From NCBI GenBank assembly GCA_019510125.1, contig JAEKKX010000008.1, forward strand, positions 62,001-126,000: 64,000 bases of DNA, read 5' to 3'. The notes beneath the pieces are model-generated. The model had not been told where the DNA came from, did not search any database, and worked only from the letters and a program-made list of their open reading frames with translations. The position numbers and the translations under genes are program-made. Of this stretch, positions 1 through 10,931 are shown piece by piece (the stretch's first letter is position 1; each line of letters starts with the position of its first letter). The stretch is from Lysobacterales bacterium. Lineage in GTDB: Bacteria > Pseudomonadota > Gammaproteobacteria > Xanthomonadales > Xanthomonadaceae.

Positions 1-867
1 CCGCACGCGCTGATGGTGCAGGTGTTCGAGAGCCAGGGCATCGTCTTCCGCGACACCCTGATCGATCGCAGCTTCCCGCACGAGAACGCGCCGACCCGCA
101 AGCCGAGGCTCGGACTGGTGCAGCCGCTGCTGCGCGACCACGGCATCGACTGGGCGCGCTCGGCGATGGTCGGCGACCGCGAGACCGACATCGAGTTCGC
201 CGTGAATCTCGGCATCCGCGGCTTCAAGCTGAAGTCGCCGCAGTTCGGCGACGGCGTGGACTGGGCGGAGATCGCGCACGCCCTCGCCGACGCGCCGCGC
301 ACCGCGAAGGTCGTGCGCCGCACGAAGGAAACCAGGATCGAGGTCGAGGTCGATCTCGATCGCGAGGCCGACCCGGACGTGAAGACCGGCCTCGGCTTCT
401 ACGACCACATGCTGGAACAGCTCGGCAAGCACGGCGGCTTCGCGCTGCGCCTGCGCTGCGAGGGCGACCTGCACATCGACGAGCACCACACCGTCGAGGA
501 CTGCGCGCTCGCGCTCGGCCAGGCGCTGCGCGAGGCGCTGGGCGACAAGCGCGGCATTGCGCGTTACGGCTTCACCCTGCCGATGGACGAGGCGCTGGCC
601 ACCGCCGCGCTGGACTGGTCGGGGCGGCCGTACTGCGTGTTCGAGGGTGCGTTCGAGCGCGAGATGGTCGGCGGCCTCGCCACCGAGCTGGTGCCGCACG
701 TGTTCCGCTCGCTGTGCGAGACCGCGGGGCTCAACCTGCACCTGAGCGTGCGCGGCGACAACGACCACCACAAGATCGAGGCCTGCTTCAAGGCCGTGGC
801 GCGCGCGCTGCGGCAGTCGTTCCGTCGCGAGGGCGATGCCTTGCCCAGCACCAAGGGGGCGCTGTGA
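1..867 (+). CDS. hisB: Bifunctional histidinol-phosphatase / imidazoleglycerol-phosphate dehydratase, 5' end outside window
   Basis: HAD-phosphatase tail ([15 protein letters not shown]) followed by IGPD motifs ([35 protein letters not shown]); first gene of his-operon remainder. Confidence 0.95.
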   Translation, partial: PHALMVQVFESQGIVFRDTLIDRSFPHENAPTRKPRLGLVQPLLRDHGIDWARSAMVGDRETDIEFAVNLGIRGFKLKSPQFGDGVDWAEIAHALADAPRTAKVVRRTKETRIEVEVDLDREADPDVKTGLGFYDHMLEQLGKHGGFALRLRCEGDLHIDEHHTVEDCALALGQALREALGDKRGIARYGFTLPMDEALATAALDWSGRPYCVFEGAFEREMVGGLATELVPHVFRSLCETAGLNLHLSVRGDNDHHKIEACFKAVARALRQSFRREGDALPSTKGAL

Positions 868-1493
868 GCGCACGCCCGAACGGCGGCGACCTGGCGTTGA
901 TCGACGCCGGTGGCGCCAACCTCGGTTCGGTGATGTACGCGCTGCGCCGCATCGGCGCCGCGCCGCGGCTGGTGCGCGACGCCGATGCGTTGGGCGATCC
1001 CGAGCGGGTGATCCTGCCCGGCGTCGGCGCCGCGGCGCCGTCGATGGCGCTGCTGCGCGCGCGCGGGCTCGACGTCGCGCTGCGCGCCAGCGAGGCGCCG
1101 CTGCTCGGCGTCTGCGTCGGCCTGCAACTGCTGTTCGAAGGTTCGGAAGAAGGCGACGTCGATTGCCTCGGCCTGCTGCCCGGCCGCGTGCGCAGGCTCG
1201 CCGGCGGTCCCGGGCTGCGCATTCCGCACATGGGCTGGAACACGCTGCGGTTCCGCCAGCCGGCGTCGCCGCTGCTCGCGGGCATCGACGACGGCGCGCA
1301 CGCCTATTTCGTGCACAGCTTCGCCGTGCCCGTCGAGGAGGCCGGCGACGCGGTGCTCGCCGACACCGACCACGGCGCGCGCTTCGCCGCGGTGGTCGGC
1401 CACGGCCGCCGCTTCGGCGCCCAGTTCCATCCCGAGCGTTCGTCGGCCACCGGCCTGCGCCTGCTCGACAACTTCCTGAAACTGCCCGCCTGA
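864..1493 (+). CDS. hisH: Imidazole glycerol phosphate synthase glutaminase subunit
   Basis: GTG start overlaps hisB stop (GTGA); class I GATase motifs [18 protein letters not shown] and [10 protein letters not shown]. Confidence 0.95.
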   Translation: MSARPNGGDLALIDAGGANLGSVMYALRRIGAAPRLVRDADALGDPERVILPGVGAAAPSMALLRARGLDVALRASEAPLLGVCVGLQLLFEGSEEGDVDCLGLLPGRVRRLAGGPGLRIPHMGWNTLRFRQPASPLLAGIDDGAHAYFVHSFAVPVEEAGDAVLADTDHGARFAAVVGHGRRFGAQFHPERSSATGLRLLDNFLKLPA

Positions 1494-1517
1494 CCGCGCC
1501 CCGACGATGTGGCCCGC

Positions 1518-2261
1518 ATGACCGACGCGACCTTCACCGCCTATCCCGCGATCGACGTGCGCGACGGCCACGTCGTGCGCCTGCTGCAGGGCGACTACGA
1601 TCGCGAGACGCGCTACGCCGACGATCCGTTCGCGGTCGCGATGCGCTATGCCGACGCCGGCGCGCGCTGGCTGCACCTGGTCGATCTGGACGCCGCCCGC
1701 GCAGGCGGGTACACGCTCGCGCCGCTGCTGCGCCGGATCGCCGACGACGGCCGCCTGCGCGTGCAGACCGGCGGCGGCGTGCGCGACGAGGCCGCGGTCG
1801 CGGCGATGCTCGACGCCGGTGCGTCGCGCGTCGTGATCGGTTCGCTCGCGGTGCGCGAACCGGAGCGCGTCGTCGCCTGGTTGGCGCGCTTCGGCGCCGA
1901 GCGGCTGACGATCGCGCTCGACACGCGTCGCGACGAGACCGGCGTCTGGCGCCTGCCGGTGCACGGCTGGACCGAACATGCTCCACGCGACCTCGATGCC
2001 TGTCTCGATCTGTATCGCGACGCCGGCGCGCGCCACCTGCTGTGCACCGACATCGCCCGCGACGGCATGCTCCAGGGGCCGAACCTCGATCTGTACCGCG
2101 CGATCCTCGCCCGCGGCGACGGCTTCGCGCTGCAGGCCAGCGGCGGCGTCCGCGATGTGGCCGACGTGGCCGCGGCCCGCGACGCCGGCTGCGCCGGCGC
2201 GGTGCTGGGCAAGGCGCTGCTGGAAGGCCGGATGACGGTCGCGGAGGCGCTGGCATGCTGA
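1518..2261 (+). CDS. hisA: 1-(5-phosphoribosyl)-5-[(5-phosphoribosylamino)methylideneamino]imidazole-4-carboxamide isomerase
   Basis: [29 protein letters not shown]; between hisH and hisF. Confidence 0.95.
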   Translation: MTDATFTAYPAIDVRDGHVVRLLQGDYDRETRYADDPFAVAMRYADAGARWLHLVDLDAARAGGYTLAPLLRRIADDGRLRVQTGGGVRDEAAVAAMLDAGASRVVIGSLAVREPERVVAWLARFGAERLTIALDTRRDETGVWRLPVHGWTEHAPRDLDACLDLYRDAGARHLLCTDIARDGMLQGPNLDLYRAILARGDGFALQASGGVRDVADVAAARDAGCAGAVLGKALLEGRMTVAEALAC

Positions 2262-3025
2262 GCCGCCGCATCGTGCCCTGCCTCGACGTCCGCGACGGCC
2301 GCGTGGTCAAGGGCGTGCGCTTCCGCGACCACGTCGACATGGGCGACATCGTCGAACTCGCCTGCCGCTACCGCGACGCCGGCGCCGACGAACTGGTGTT
2401 CTACGACATTTCCGCCAGCCCGGATGGCCGTTCGGTCGACGTCGGCTGGGTCGAGCGGGTGTCGTCGACGATCGACATCCCGTTCTGCGTCGCCGGCGGC
2501 ATCCGCACGCTGGAGACGGCGACGCGCGTGCTGTTCGCGGGGGCCGACAAGGTGTCGATCAACACCCCGGCGCTGGAGCGTCCCGAACTCATCACCGAGA
2601 TCGCCGAGGCCTACGGCCGCCAGTGCGTCGTGGTCGGCATCGATTCGATCCGCGAGCCCGACGGCGTCTGGCGCGTGCGCACGCATACGGGCGATCCTGA
2701 TCGCGCGCGCGCGCCGGGTCGCGCCACCCTCGACTGGGTGCGCGAGGCGCAGGCGCTGGGCGCGGGCGAGATCGTGCTCAACTGCATGGACAGCGACGGC
2801 GTGCGCCGCGGCTACGACATCGCACAGTTGCGGGCAGTGCGCGCGCTGTGCGACGTGCCGCTGGTGGCGTCCGGCGGCGCGGGCACGGTGCAGCACTTCG
2901 TCGATGCCTTCCGAGAGGCCGACGTCGACGCCGCGCTCGCCGCCAGCGTGTTCCACTCCGGCGCCATCGCCATTCCCGACCTCAAGCGCGACCTGCGCGC
3001 CGCCGGCATCGAGGTGCGTCCATGA
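2255..3025 (+). CDS. hisF: Imidazole glycerol phosphate synthase cyclase subunit
   Basis: [34 protein letters not shown]; overlaps hisA. Confidence 0.96.
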   Translation: MLSRRIVPCLDVRDGRVVKGVRFRDHVDMGDIVELACRYRDAGADELVFYDISASPDGRSVDVGWVERVSSTIDIPFCVAGGIRTLETATRVLFAGADKVSINTPALERPELITEIAEAYGRQCVVVGIDSIREPDGVWRVRTHTGDPDRARAPGRATLDWVREAQALGAGEIVLNCMDSDGVRRGYDIAQLRAVRALCDVPLVASGGAGTVQHFVDAFREADVDAALAASVFHSGAIAIPDLKRDLRAAGIEVRP

Positions 3026-3660
3026 CCGAATCCGCTTCCAACGACGCGTCGCCCGACGGCGCGACCTTCGACCCCGACGCGCTCGCCTGGGACAAGCAGG
3101 GCGGCCTGCTGCCTGTCGTCGTGCAGGACGCCGAGACGTACCGCGTGCTGATGCTCGGCTACATGAATCGCGAGGCGCTGGCGAAGACGCTGGAAACGCG
3201 GCAGGTCACGTTCTTCAGCCGCAGCAAGGGCCGGCTGTGGACCAAGGGCGAAAGCAGCGGCCACGTCCTGTCGCTGGTGTCGATCGAGACCGACTGCGAC
3301 GCCGACACGCTGCTGGTGCAGGCGCGGCCGCAGGGCCCGACCTGCCATCTCGGGACCGCCAGTTGCTTCCCCAGCGCGCCCGGCGACGTGCTCGGCGAAC
3401 TCGATGCGCTGATCCGCCGCCGCGAGGCCGAGCGCCCGCCGGGCAGCTACACGACCAAACTGTTCGAGAGCGGCGTCAAGCGCATCGCGCAGAAGGTCGG
3501 CGAGGAGGGCGTGGAGACGGCGCTCGGCGCGCTGGCCGACGACGACGACGGCTTCCTCGGCGAAGCCGGCGACCTGCTCTACCACCTGATCGTGCTGCTG
3601 CGCGCCCGCGGCTTCTCGCTGGAAGACGCCAAGCGCGTGCTGAAGCAGCGCCGCGGCTGA
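3022..3660 (+). CDS. hisI: Bifunctional phosphoribosyl-AMP cyclohydrolase / phosphoribosyl-ATP diphosphatase
   Basis: HisI part ([31 protein letters not shown]) fused to HisE part ([14 protein letters not shown]); ATGA overlap with hisF. Confidence 0.95.
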   Translation: MTESASNDASPDGATFDPDALAWDKQGGLLPVVVQDAETYRVLMLGYMNREALAKTLETRQVTFFSRSKGRLWTKGESSGHVLSLVSIETDCDADTLLVQARPQGPTCHLGTASCFPSAPGDVLGELDALIRRREAERPPGSYTTKLFESGVKRIAQKVGEEGVETALGALADDDDGFLGEAGDLLYHLIVLLRARGFSLEDAKRVLKQRRG

Positions 3661-3666
3661 AATTCC

Positions 3667-3734
3667 CCGGTAGAGCGGCCTTCAGGCCGCTGCTTTTTCG
3701 ATCAACACCAGCGGCCTGAAGGCCGCTCTACCGG
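3667..3734. repeat. Palindromic repeat, family A (26-bp perfect arms CCGGTAGAGCGGCCTTCAGGCCGCTG)
   Basis: Left arm 3667-3692, right arm 3709-3734; lies between convergent hisI and a diguanylate cyclase gene; partial copy at 3790-3812 and full copy at 46518-46590. Confidence 0.9.
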
Positions 3735-3789
3735 AGCGCGCCGGCGGGGCTGCCTCGCGACGCTGCCCTTGGCTTCCGCGGGAGATGCC

Positions 3790-3812
3790 GCGGCCTGAAG
3801 GCCGCTCTACCG
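3790..3812. repeat. Single arm of family A palindromic repeat
   Basis: GCGGCCTGAAGGCCGCTCTACCG matches the right arm at 3711-3733. Confidence 0.85.
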
Positions 3813-3832
3813 AGCCGGGTCGATGGCGGGCC

Positions 3833-5674
3833 TCAGGCCGCCGTGATCGACGTGCGCACGCAGTCGCGGCCGTTGGCCTTGGCGGCGTAGAGCGCCTGGT
3901 CGGCGACCGACAGCGCGGCGTCGGAATCGACCTCGGCGCCCGCGTCCACGGTATGCACGCCGATGCTCGCGGACACGCGCAACTGGTGTTCGCCGCTGGG
4001 GCACGTGTCCTCCACCAGCCGCCTGCGCAGCGCTTCGGCGACGGCCACCGCGCCGCCGAGGTCGTGGCCGGGCAGGACCACCACGAATTCCTCGCCGCCG
4101 AAGCGCGCGAGCAGCGCGCCTTCGTGCGTGCGCAGGGCCTGGCCGATGCGCTGCGCGGCCCAGCGCAGGCAGTCGTCGCCGACCAGGTGGCCGTAGCGGT
4201 CGTTGATCGACTTGAAGTGGTCGAGGTCGATCATCAGCAGCGAGATCGGCCGGTTGCCTTCGCGACCTTCGCGCAGCAGCGTCTCGAAGGTCTCGTGGAA
4301 GTAGGAGCGGTTGTAGAGGCCGGTGAGGCCGTCGCGGCGGCTGGAATCGCGCAGCCGGCGATGCGCGTCCTCCAGTTGCATCAGGGTGCTGCGCACTTCC
4401 TGCGTGCGCTGCGCGACCTTGCGCTCCAGCCGCTGGTTGGCCTCGGCGGCGATGCGTTCGTTCTCGTTGCGCAGGGCGGCATAGCGGTGGCTCAGCGCGA
4501 TCGACAGCAGCAGCATCTCCATCGCCGAGCCGATCTGGACGCCGTACTCGGTCAGCATGTTCTTGGGCAGGATGCCGAACGCCAATGCGGCGATCATCGC
4601 GGTGCCGGACAGGAACACCGCCCACGCCAGCAGGAACAGCCGCGCCGGCATGTAGCCGCGGCGCACGCCCACGATCGCCGCGGCCACCACCCACAGCACG
4701 CCGACGATCACGATGCGGGTGGCCCACGGCGTCGCGACGCTGTAGGGAATCCACATCGACGCCAGCCCCAGCAGCGAGCACACGACGATGAAGCCGATGC
4801 TGACCTTGTTGCCGCGCGGGAAGCGCGTGGGCATCTCCAGGAAGGCCCGCGCGAACTGCTGCATGCCGATCATCGCCAGGCAGATCGAAGCAGGCACCGC
4901 CACGTTCGCCAGCCACGGGTCCTTCGGCCAGAAGTACTCGAAGCTGTAGCCGTTGAGCGTGAACAGCACCAGCCCGAAGGCGCTGATGTGGAACAGGTAC
5001 CAGAAGTAGTTGCGGTCGCGCAGGGTGATCCACAGCACCAGGTTGTAGACGAACAGCGCGATCAGGATGCCGTAGTACAGGCCCATCACGAACTGGGCGT
5101 CGCGCGAGAGCGAGGTGAAGGCCTGCGGGGTGTAGAGATCCAGCGGCACCTGCATCGAGCTTTCGCTCTGGGTGCGCACGAGCAGTTCGACCGGCTCGCC
5201 CAGCGGCAGGTCGATGCGGAAATTGGGGTGGCGATAGGCGATGCTGCGCGACGCGAACGGCAGGCGGTCGCCGCCGGCCTGGTGGACGATGCGGCCGTCG
5301 GGATAGCGCACGTACACGTCGATGCGGTCGAGCAGGGCGAAGCTCTGCACCAGCATCCAGTACGGCTGCTCCGCGTTGCGGTTGTCGAGCGTGGCGTGGA
5401 ACCAGAACGCGCCGGACTGGAAGCCGAAGGCGGTCTTGCCGGCCGGCACCGGCGTGAACTTGCCGCCGTCGCTGAGCCGCCAGGCGTCGTCGGGGTCGTC
5501 GACCGCGCTGGCGTCGTGGTAGTAGCTCAGGTAGGGCGTGAGCGACAGCGCGGCAGTGTCGTCGCCGAGCACGGCCGGCGGGGGCGCGGACTGCGCGGCG
5601 GCCCATGCCATGCCGGACAACGCCAGCAGGACCAGCGTCGCGACGATGCGGCGCCAGGCGCGTCGGAACGGCAT
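3833..5674 (-). CDS. 7TMR-DISM sensor diguanylate cyclase
   Basis: Signal peptide, DISM extracellular domain, multiple TM helices, C-terminal GGDEF (RDGLTGLYNRSYFHE, FGGEEFVVVLPG). Confidence 0.92.
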   Translation of the reverse strand: MPFRRAWRRIVATLVLLALSGMAWAAAQSAPPPAVLGDDTAALSLTPYLSYYHDASAVDDPDDAWRLSDGGKFTPVPAGKTAFGFQSGAFWFHATLDNRNAEQPYWMLVQSFALLDRIDVYVRYPDGRIVHQAGGDRLPFASRSIAYRHPNFRIDLPLGEPVELLVRTQSESSMQVPLDLYTPQAFTSLSRDAQFVMGLYYGILIALFVYNLVLWITLRDRNYFWYLFHISAFGLVLFTLNGYSFEYFWPKDPWLANVAVPASICLAMIGMQQFARAFLEMPTRFPRGNKVSIGFIVVCSLLGLASMWIPYSVATPWATRIVIVGVLWVVAAAIVGVRRGYMPARLFLLAWAVFLSGTAMIAALAFGILPKNMLTEYGVQIGSAMEMLLLSIALSHRYAALRNENERIAAEANQRLERKVAQRTQEVRSTLMQLEDAHRRLRDSSRRDGLTGLYNRSYFHETFETLLREGREGNRPISLLMIDLDHFKSINDRYGHLVGDDCLRWAAQRIGQALRTHEGALLARFGGEEFVVVLPGHDLGGAVAVAEALRRRLVEDTCPSGEHQLRVSASIGVHTVDAGAEVDSDAALSVADQALYAAKANGRDCVRTSITAA

Positions 5675-5785
5675 TCGGCTCCCCCTCGGACGGATCAGGG
5701 GCGATCTTACTGCAAGGGGCCGGCGGTCGCCCGCCGGGGACGTGGGGCATAATCCTGTACCGACGCGGACAGAAATGAGGTGGGC

Positions 5786-7405
5786 ATGCGTTCGATCCTC
5801 GGCTGGGCGGCGCTGGGACTGGCCTGCGCGATCGCGGGCCTGCCCGGGCGCGTGGACGCGAAGACGCTGTCGGGCGTCGTGTTCGACGACCGCAACGGCG
5901 ACGGCCGCCGCCAGTCCGGCGAGCCGGGCGTCCCCGGCGTGGCCCTCTCGGACGGACGCGCGCTGGTCGTCACCGACGTCGCCGGGCGCTACCGGATCGA
6001 CCCCGCGCCGGGCAGCACGGTGTTCGCGATCAAGCCCGCCGGCTGGCGCCTCCCGGGCGACGACCCGGCACGCCCGGGGGCGTGGCGGCAGGTGCCCTCG
6101 AACGCGCCCATTGCGCCGAAATACGGCGGCATCCGCGCGGCGTCGTGGTCCCCGGCCTTCGACATCGGATTGCGGCGCGCGCCTGCCGCCGCCGGGCCGC
6201 TGTCGGTCCGGGTGTTCGCCGATCCGCAGCCGAAATCCCGGGTGGACGTCGATTACTACGGTCGCGACATCGTCGACAGCGTGCTCGCGGAGCCCGCGGC
6301 CGCGCCCGACGCGCGCCTGCCGCCGCCGCAGCTTGGCGCGAGCCTGGGCGACATCGTCAACGACGATCTGTCGCTGTATCCGGCGATGAACGCGCAGACC
6401 CGCCGCATCGGCGTGCCGTGGCTGCACGTCCCGGGCAACCACGATCTCGACCTCGACGTGGCGCGCGACGAGGATGCGCTGCTGGGCTTCCGCAACGTCT
6501 ACGGCCCCGACACGTTCGCGTGGGAGGAGCCGCAGGCCACGTTCATCGGCCTGGACGACGTGATCTACCGTCCCGGGCAGTCGCCGGCCTACATCGGCGG
6601 GTTCCGCGACGACCAGTTCGCGTTCCTCGAGGCCTACCTGCCGCGGGTGTCGAAGGATCGGCTGCTGGTGCTGATGATGCACATCCCGCTGTTCGAGACC
6701 GACGGCCGCGACACCTTCCGCGACGCCGATCGCGCGCGCCTGTTCGCGCTGCTGCAGGCCTTCCCGCACGTGCTGGTGCTGAGCGGCCACATGCATACGC
6801 AGCAGCACTGGCGCCACGACGCGTCCACCGGCTGGCACGGCGCCGCGCCGCTGCACGAATACAACGTCGGCGCGGCCTGCGGCGCGTTCTGGAGCGGGGT
6901 CAAGGACGCGGCCGGCATCCCGGACACGACCATGGCCGACGGCACCCCGAACGGCTACGCCAGCCTCGTGATCGGGCCCGACGCGCGCTACGCCCTGCGC
7001 TGGCACGTCGCGCGCGCCGCCGGCGACCCGACCATGGCCGTGCATGCGCCCGCCGTGCTGCGGCGCGGGGCGTATCCGGCCTGGGGCGTCTACGCGAACG
7101 TGTGGATGGGGCAGCGCGACGACCGGGTCGAGTTCCGGGTCGACGACGGCGACTGGACGCCGATGCGCCGGGTGGATGCGGCCGATCCCGACATGCTCGC
7201 CGAGAACCGGCGCGACGACGAGGCGCGCGCGCTGCGCGGCTACGATCGCTCGCCGGAGGCGACGCCGTCGGCGCACCTGTGGCGCGGCGCGCTGCCGACC
7301 GACCTCGGCGTCGGCACGCATCGGGTCGAGGTGCGCACGTCCGACGCCTGGCGCGGCGAACTGCGTGCCGGGACGACCTATCGCCTGGAGGACGCCGCGC
7401 CATGA
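5786..7405 (+). CDS. Calcineurin-like metallophosphoesterase, secreted
   Basis: Signal peptide; VPGNHDLDLDV and LSGHMHTQQHW metallophosphoesterase motifs; SdrD-B-like N-terminal segment (VFDDRNGDGRRQSGEPGVPGV). Confidence 0.88.
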   Translation: MRSILGWAALGLACAIAGLPGRVDAKTLSGVVFDDRNGDGRRQSGEPGVPGVALSDGRALVVTDVAGRYRIDPAPGSTVFAIKPAGWRLPGDDPARPGAWRQVPSNAPIAPKYGGIRAASWSPAFDIGLRRAPAAAGPLSVRVFADPQPKSRVDVDYYGRDIVDSVLAEPAAAPDARLPPPQLGASLGDIVNDDLSLYPAMNAQTRRIGVPWLHVPGNHDLDLDVARDEDALLGFRNVYGPDTFAWEEPQATFIGLDDVIYRPGQSPAYIGGFRDDQFAFLEAYLPRVSKDRLLVLMMHIPLFETDGRDTFRDADRARLFALLQAFPHVLVLSGHMHTQQHWRHDASTGWHGAAPLHEYNVGAACGAFWSGVKDAAGIPDTTMADGTPNGYASLVIGPDARYALRWHVARAAGDPTMAVHAPAVLRRGAYPAWGVYANVWMGQRDDRVEFRVDDGDWTPMRRVDAADPDMLAENRRDDEARALRGYDRSPEATPSAHLWRGALPTDLGVGTHRVEVRTSDAWRGELRAGTTYRLEDAAP

Positions 7406-7986
7406 CCGATCTGCCCGACGACCTGCCGGTGCTGCCGTTCGCCGACGCCGGCGCCTGGGAAGCGTGGCTGGAGGCCAACGCGACGACGAAGGGCGCGTGG
7501 CTGAAGATCGCGAAGAAGGACAGCGGCATTCCCAGCGTCACTTATGCCGAGGCGCTGGACGTGGCGCTGTGCCACGGCTGGATCGACGGCCAGAAGCGCA
7601 GCTTCGACGCGGCGTATTTCCTGCAGCGATTCACCCCGCGGCGGCCGAAGGGACTGTGGTCGAAGATCAACATCGGCCATGTCGAGCGCCTGACCGCCGC
7701 CGGTCGCATGCGCGCGGGCGGCCTGCGCGAGGTCGAGGCCGCCCGGGCCGACGGCCGCTGGGACGCCGCCTACGACGGCAGTCGCAACATGGCGGTGCCG
7801 CCGGAGCTGGCGAAAGCGCTGGCGCTGGCGAAGCACCGCAAGGCCAGGGCGTTCTTCGAGGCGCTCGACGCGGCCAATCGCTATGCCGTGTGCTGGCGCG
7901 TGCAGACCGCGAAGACGCCGGAAACGAAGGCGAAACGCGTGGAAACGCTGGTGGCGATGCTCGCCCGGGGCGAGAAGCTGCACTGA
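7402..7986 (+). CDS. YdeI/OmpD-associated family protein
   Basis: ALCHGWIDGQKRSFD...FTPRRPKGLWSKIN signature; ATGA overlap with preceding CDS. Confidence 0.88.
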   Translation: MTDLPDDLPVLPFADAGAWEAWLEANATTKGAWLKIAKKDSGIPSVTYAEALDVALCHGWIDGQKRSFDAAYFLQRFTPRRPKGLWSKINIGHVERLTAAGRMRAGGLREVEAARADGRWDAAYDGSRNMAVPPELAKALALAKHRKARAFFEALDAANRYAVCWRVQTAKTPETKAKRVETLVAMLARGEKLH

Positions 7987-8016
7987 CGGCCCGCCGGGCG
8001 ATCGACGCCCGCGGGG

Positions 8017-8988
8017 TCAGCGTTGCTTGCGGTTCGGGGTGGCGGGCGGAGCGGCGGGCGCGCCGGCTGCCGACGTCGCTTTCGTCGCCGCGCCCGTGTT
8101 TTCGGGTTTCGCCGGCGGCGTCGGCGCGGCGTAGGCGATCGGCGGCCCCGCGACCAGTTGCGCGCGCCATGCCGCGAGGATCGGCACGATCGCCTTGCCG
8201 ATCGCGATCTGCGGACGCGACGGCCTGAAACCTTCTTCGCGCTCGCGTTCGGCGATGCGCTGCTTCGCCTGCTCGAAGGCCTCGGCGAAATCGGTGGTCG
8301 CATTCAGCGCTTCGGCCAGGTAGGCGCGGCCGAAATAGGTCGCGTCCGAATCCGCGCCGCAGCCGAACGAGGGCCGGTTGCGATGCGCCGCGGTGATCAC
8401 CAGCGCGCGGTCGCCTTTGAGCAGCGGCACGAAGCCGCCGGAATAACAGGCCGAGATCACCAGCACGCGGTTGCGGATGCCGGCCTCGTCGAGCGCCTTG
8501 CGCAGCCAGGTCGGGTCGATCACGCCGATGTAGTTCGGCGCCATCCGCAGCAGCAACTGGTGCTGGGGAGTGCCGTGCATCGTCATGAACAGCACCAGGA
8601 AGTCCTGGTCCGGATCCATCGTCTTGCCCATCGCCGCCAGCGCGGCGCGCAGGTTGTCCGGCGTCGCCAGCGGATGCGGCAGCGCGCCGAGGCTGTCGGC
8701 GTGGTTGATCAGCGCGATCGTACGGCCGCCGGCGCCGAAGCGCTCGGTCATCAGCCGCTCGAAGTAGGCGGTCTCGTTGCGGAACACGTTCTCTTCGCTG
8801 TCGCCGCCGAAGCCGATGGCGTACAGGTCGGGCTGGCCGGGGCGCTGCGGCGCGAGCGCCGACAGCGCCGCCTGCAGGCGCTCGCGGTCGCGCGTGCGCT
8901 GGGTGGTGTCCGCGGGCTCGCGCGCGGCGACCGCGCCCGCGACGCAGGCCAGCGACAGCAGCAGGAGGCAACGGACGAAGCGGGGCAT
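8017..8988 (-). CDS. Secreted C13 (legumain-like) family cysteine peptidase
   Basis: Signal peptide; His motif FMTMHGTPQH and Cys motif ISACYSGGF in caspase-fold spacing. Confidence 0.8.
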   Translation of the reverse strand: MPRFVRCLLLLSLACVAGAVAAREPADTTQRTRDRERLQAALSALAPQRPGQPDLYAIGFGGDSEENVFRNETAYFERLMTERFGAGGRTIALINHADSLGALPHPLATPDNLRAALAAMGKTMDPDQDFLVLFMTMHGTPQHQLLLRMAPNYIGVIDPTWLRKALDEAGIRNRVLVISACYSGGFVPLLKGDRALVITAAHRNRPSFGCGADSDATYFGRAYLAEALNATTDFAEAFEQAKQRIAEREREEGFRPSRPQIAIGKAIVPILAAWRAQLVAGPPIAYAAPTPPAKPENTGAATKATSAAGAPAAPPATPNRKQR

Positions 8989-8991
8989 GGG

Positions 8992-9699
8992 TCAGGCCGT
9001 CGTGTCGATGGCGTCGAAGCGCTCGACGCGGGCGTGTCCGTGGGTGGCGTCGCCGGTGCGCGGCATCGGATAGTCGTCGAGACGATCGACCAGCACCGTG
9101 CGCAGGCCCGCATCGCGCGCGGCGTCCAGCTCCTCGACCACGTCGGAGAGGAACAGGATGTCCTGCGGCGCGACGCCCGGATGCTGCCGGCCCAGACTTT
9201 CAGCGATGGCGCGGTAGCTGCCGGCCTCGCGTTTGTGGCCGACCTCGGTGTCGAACCAGGCGTCGAACAGCCCGGTGAGGTCGCCGGCGTCGGTGTGGCC
9301 GAAGAACAGTTTCTGCGCCGGCACCGAGCCGGACGAATACACCGCCAGCGGCAGGCCGGCGGCGTGCCAGGCGCGGAGCTGCCGCGCGGCGTCGGGATAG
9401 ATGTGCGCGGTGAAATCGGCGCTGCGGTAGCCGTCCTGCCAGATCATGCCCTGCAGCGCCTTCAGCGCCGTGTGCTTGCGGTCCTCGTCGATCATTCCCT
9501 GCAGGATCTCGACGATCACCCGATCGTCGCAGACCGCGCCGTGCTCGGTCGCGACCGCGTCCAGCCAGCGCCGCACCTCCGGCTCGTGCCCGCGCTCGCG
9601 CACGAACCCGGGCAGCGCCCGCCGCGCATACGGGAACAGCACGTCCTTCACGAACGAGATGGAGGAGGTGGTGCCTTCGATGTCGGTGAGGATGAGCAT
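8992..9699 (-). CDS. mtnC: Acireductone synthase (enolase-phosphatase E1)
   Basis: [46 protein letters not shown]; adjacent to mtnD/mtnB. Confidence 0.95.
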   Translation of the reverse strand: MLILTDIEGTTSSISFVKDVLFPYARRALPGFVRERGHEPEVRRWLDAVATEHGAVCDDRVIVEILQGMIDEDRKHTALKALQGMIWQDGYRSADFTAHIYPDAARQLRAWHAAGLPLAVYSSGSVPAQKLFFGHTDAGDLTGLFDAWFDTEVGHKREAGSYRAIAESLGRQHPGVAPQDILFLSDVVEELDAARDAGLRTVLVDRLDDYPMPRTGDATHGHARVERFDAIDTTA

Positions 9700-9718
9700 G
9701 TCGAGTCGATGGTGGAGG

Positions 9719-10174
9719 TCAGGAGGCATATCGCACGAGCGTGTGGTTTTCGCCGTTCAGTGCCGTGTCGATGATGGGGGCGATGTATTCCCAATCGCCA
9801 CCCGCCAGCCCGGCGCCGATGAGGGGGTAACCGATCCTTTTCCCGCCGAATGTACGCTTGACGAGCTGCATGGCCGTTCGGATGGCATCGTAATCCACCT
9901 TCTTCCCCGATCCGCGCCAGTCGTATTGCGTGTAGGCGTTGACCACCACGAACGAACGATGCGGGCGTTGGATCTCCGCGAACGAGATCGTTCCGAGTTT
10001 CCCGCGGTCGCCTTTCGCTGTCGCGAGGTCTGCCGCATAGGCTTCCGGGAAGTGCGCCTTGATCGTCTTCGCGATGCCTGCGCCCATCGTGCAGTGACAA
10101 TTGCAGCCATGCACGATCACGTCGAATTCGCCCGCAAGGGCGAATTCGAGCAGGTCGCCATCGATGACGCGCAT
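9719..10174 (-). CDS. Macro domain-containing protein (ADP-ribose-binding/hydrolase-like)
   Basis: GDLLEF...[28 protein letters not shown]...[16 protein letters not shown] typical of TARG1/phage-type macro domains. Confidence 0.88.
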   Translation of the reverse strand: MRVIDGDLLEFALAGEFDVIVHGCNCHCTMGAGIAKTIKAHFPEAYAADLATAKGDRGKLGTISFAEIQRPHRSFVVVNAYTQYDWRGSGKKVDYDAIRTAMQLVKRTFGGKRIGYPLIGAGLAGGDWEYIAPIIDTALNGENHTLVRYAS

Positions 10175-10196
10175 GACGTGCGTTCCTGCCGCCCGT

Positions 10197-10748
10197 TTAC
10201 GCCCCGGCCTCATACCGCGGAAACCGCTGCGCGATATCCGTGCCGGTGAAGTGGCCGACCCAGCCGTCGGGCTGCTGGAAGAAGCGGATGGCGACGAAGC
10301 TCGGCTCCGGGCCCATGTCGAACCAGTGCGTGGTGCTGTCGGGCACGGAGATCAGGTCGCCGGCCTCGCACAGGACTTCGTAGACCTTGCCGTCGACGTG
10401 CAGGTCGAACAGGCCCGAGCCGGCGACGAAGAAGCGGACTTCGTCCTCCCTGTGGACGTGCTCGTCGAGGAACTTGGCGCGCATCGCCTCGCGGTTCGGG
10501 TTGTCCGGGGCGATGCTCACCACGTCGATGGTGATGAAGTTGCGCTCGGCGCTGATCCGGTCGATGTCGGCGCGATAGGCTTCGATGATCGTCTCCGGCG
10601 CATCGCCCGGGGCGATCGGCTGCGCGGCTTCCCAGCGCTCGAAATCGACGCCGATCTTCGCCAGTTCGGCGGCGATCGCCGCGTGATCGTGGATGACCGA
10701 CAGCGGGACGTCGGGGCGGTCGTCGGCAAACAGGCGCAGGCGGCTCAT
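10197..10748 (-). CDS. mtnD: Acireductone dioxygenase
   Basis: Cupin metal motif [30 protein letters not shown]. Confidence 0.95.
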   Translation of the reverse strand: MSRLRLFADDRPDVPLSVIHDHAAIAAELAKIGVDFERWEAAQPIAPGDAPETIIEAYRADIDRISAERNFITIDVVSIAPDNPNREAMRAKFLDEHVHREDEVRFFVAGSGLFDLHVDGKVYEVLCEAGDLISVPDSTTHWFDMGPEPSFVAIRFFQQPDGWVGHFTGTDIAQRFPRYEAGA

Positions 10749-10931
10749 GGGGCGTGTTCCGGGCGGGACGTGGGTCCGCCGATCATGGGGCAGGGGGCAG
10801 GGCGGTTCAATGCGAAGCGGTCGAAACGGTGCGGTGCGCGACCTTGGCGCCGCGAGCGCGTGGTCGCGGCGGGCCCCGTCCGGGGCCGCGGTCCTGTCCG
10901 GGCGTCCTCCGCGGAAGCGGAGGAGGGGCGG

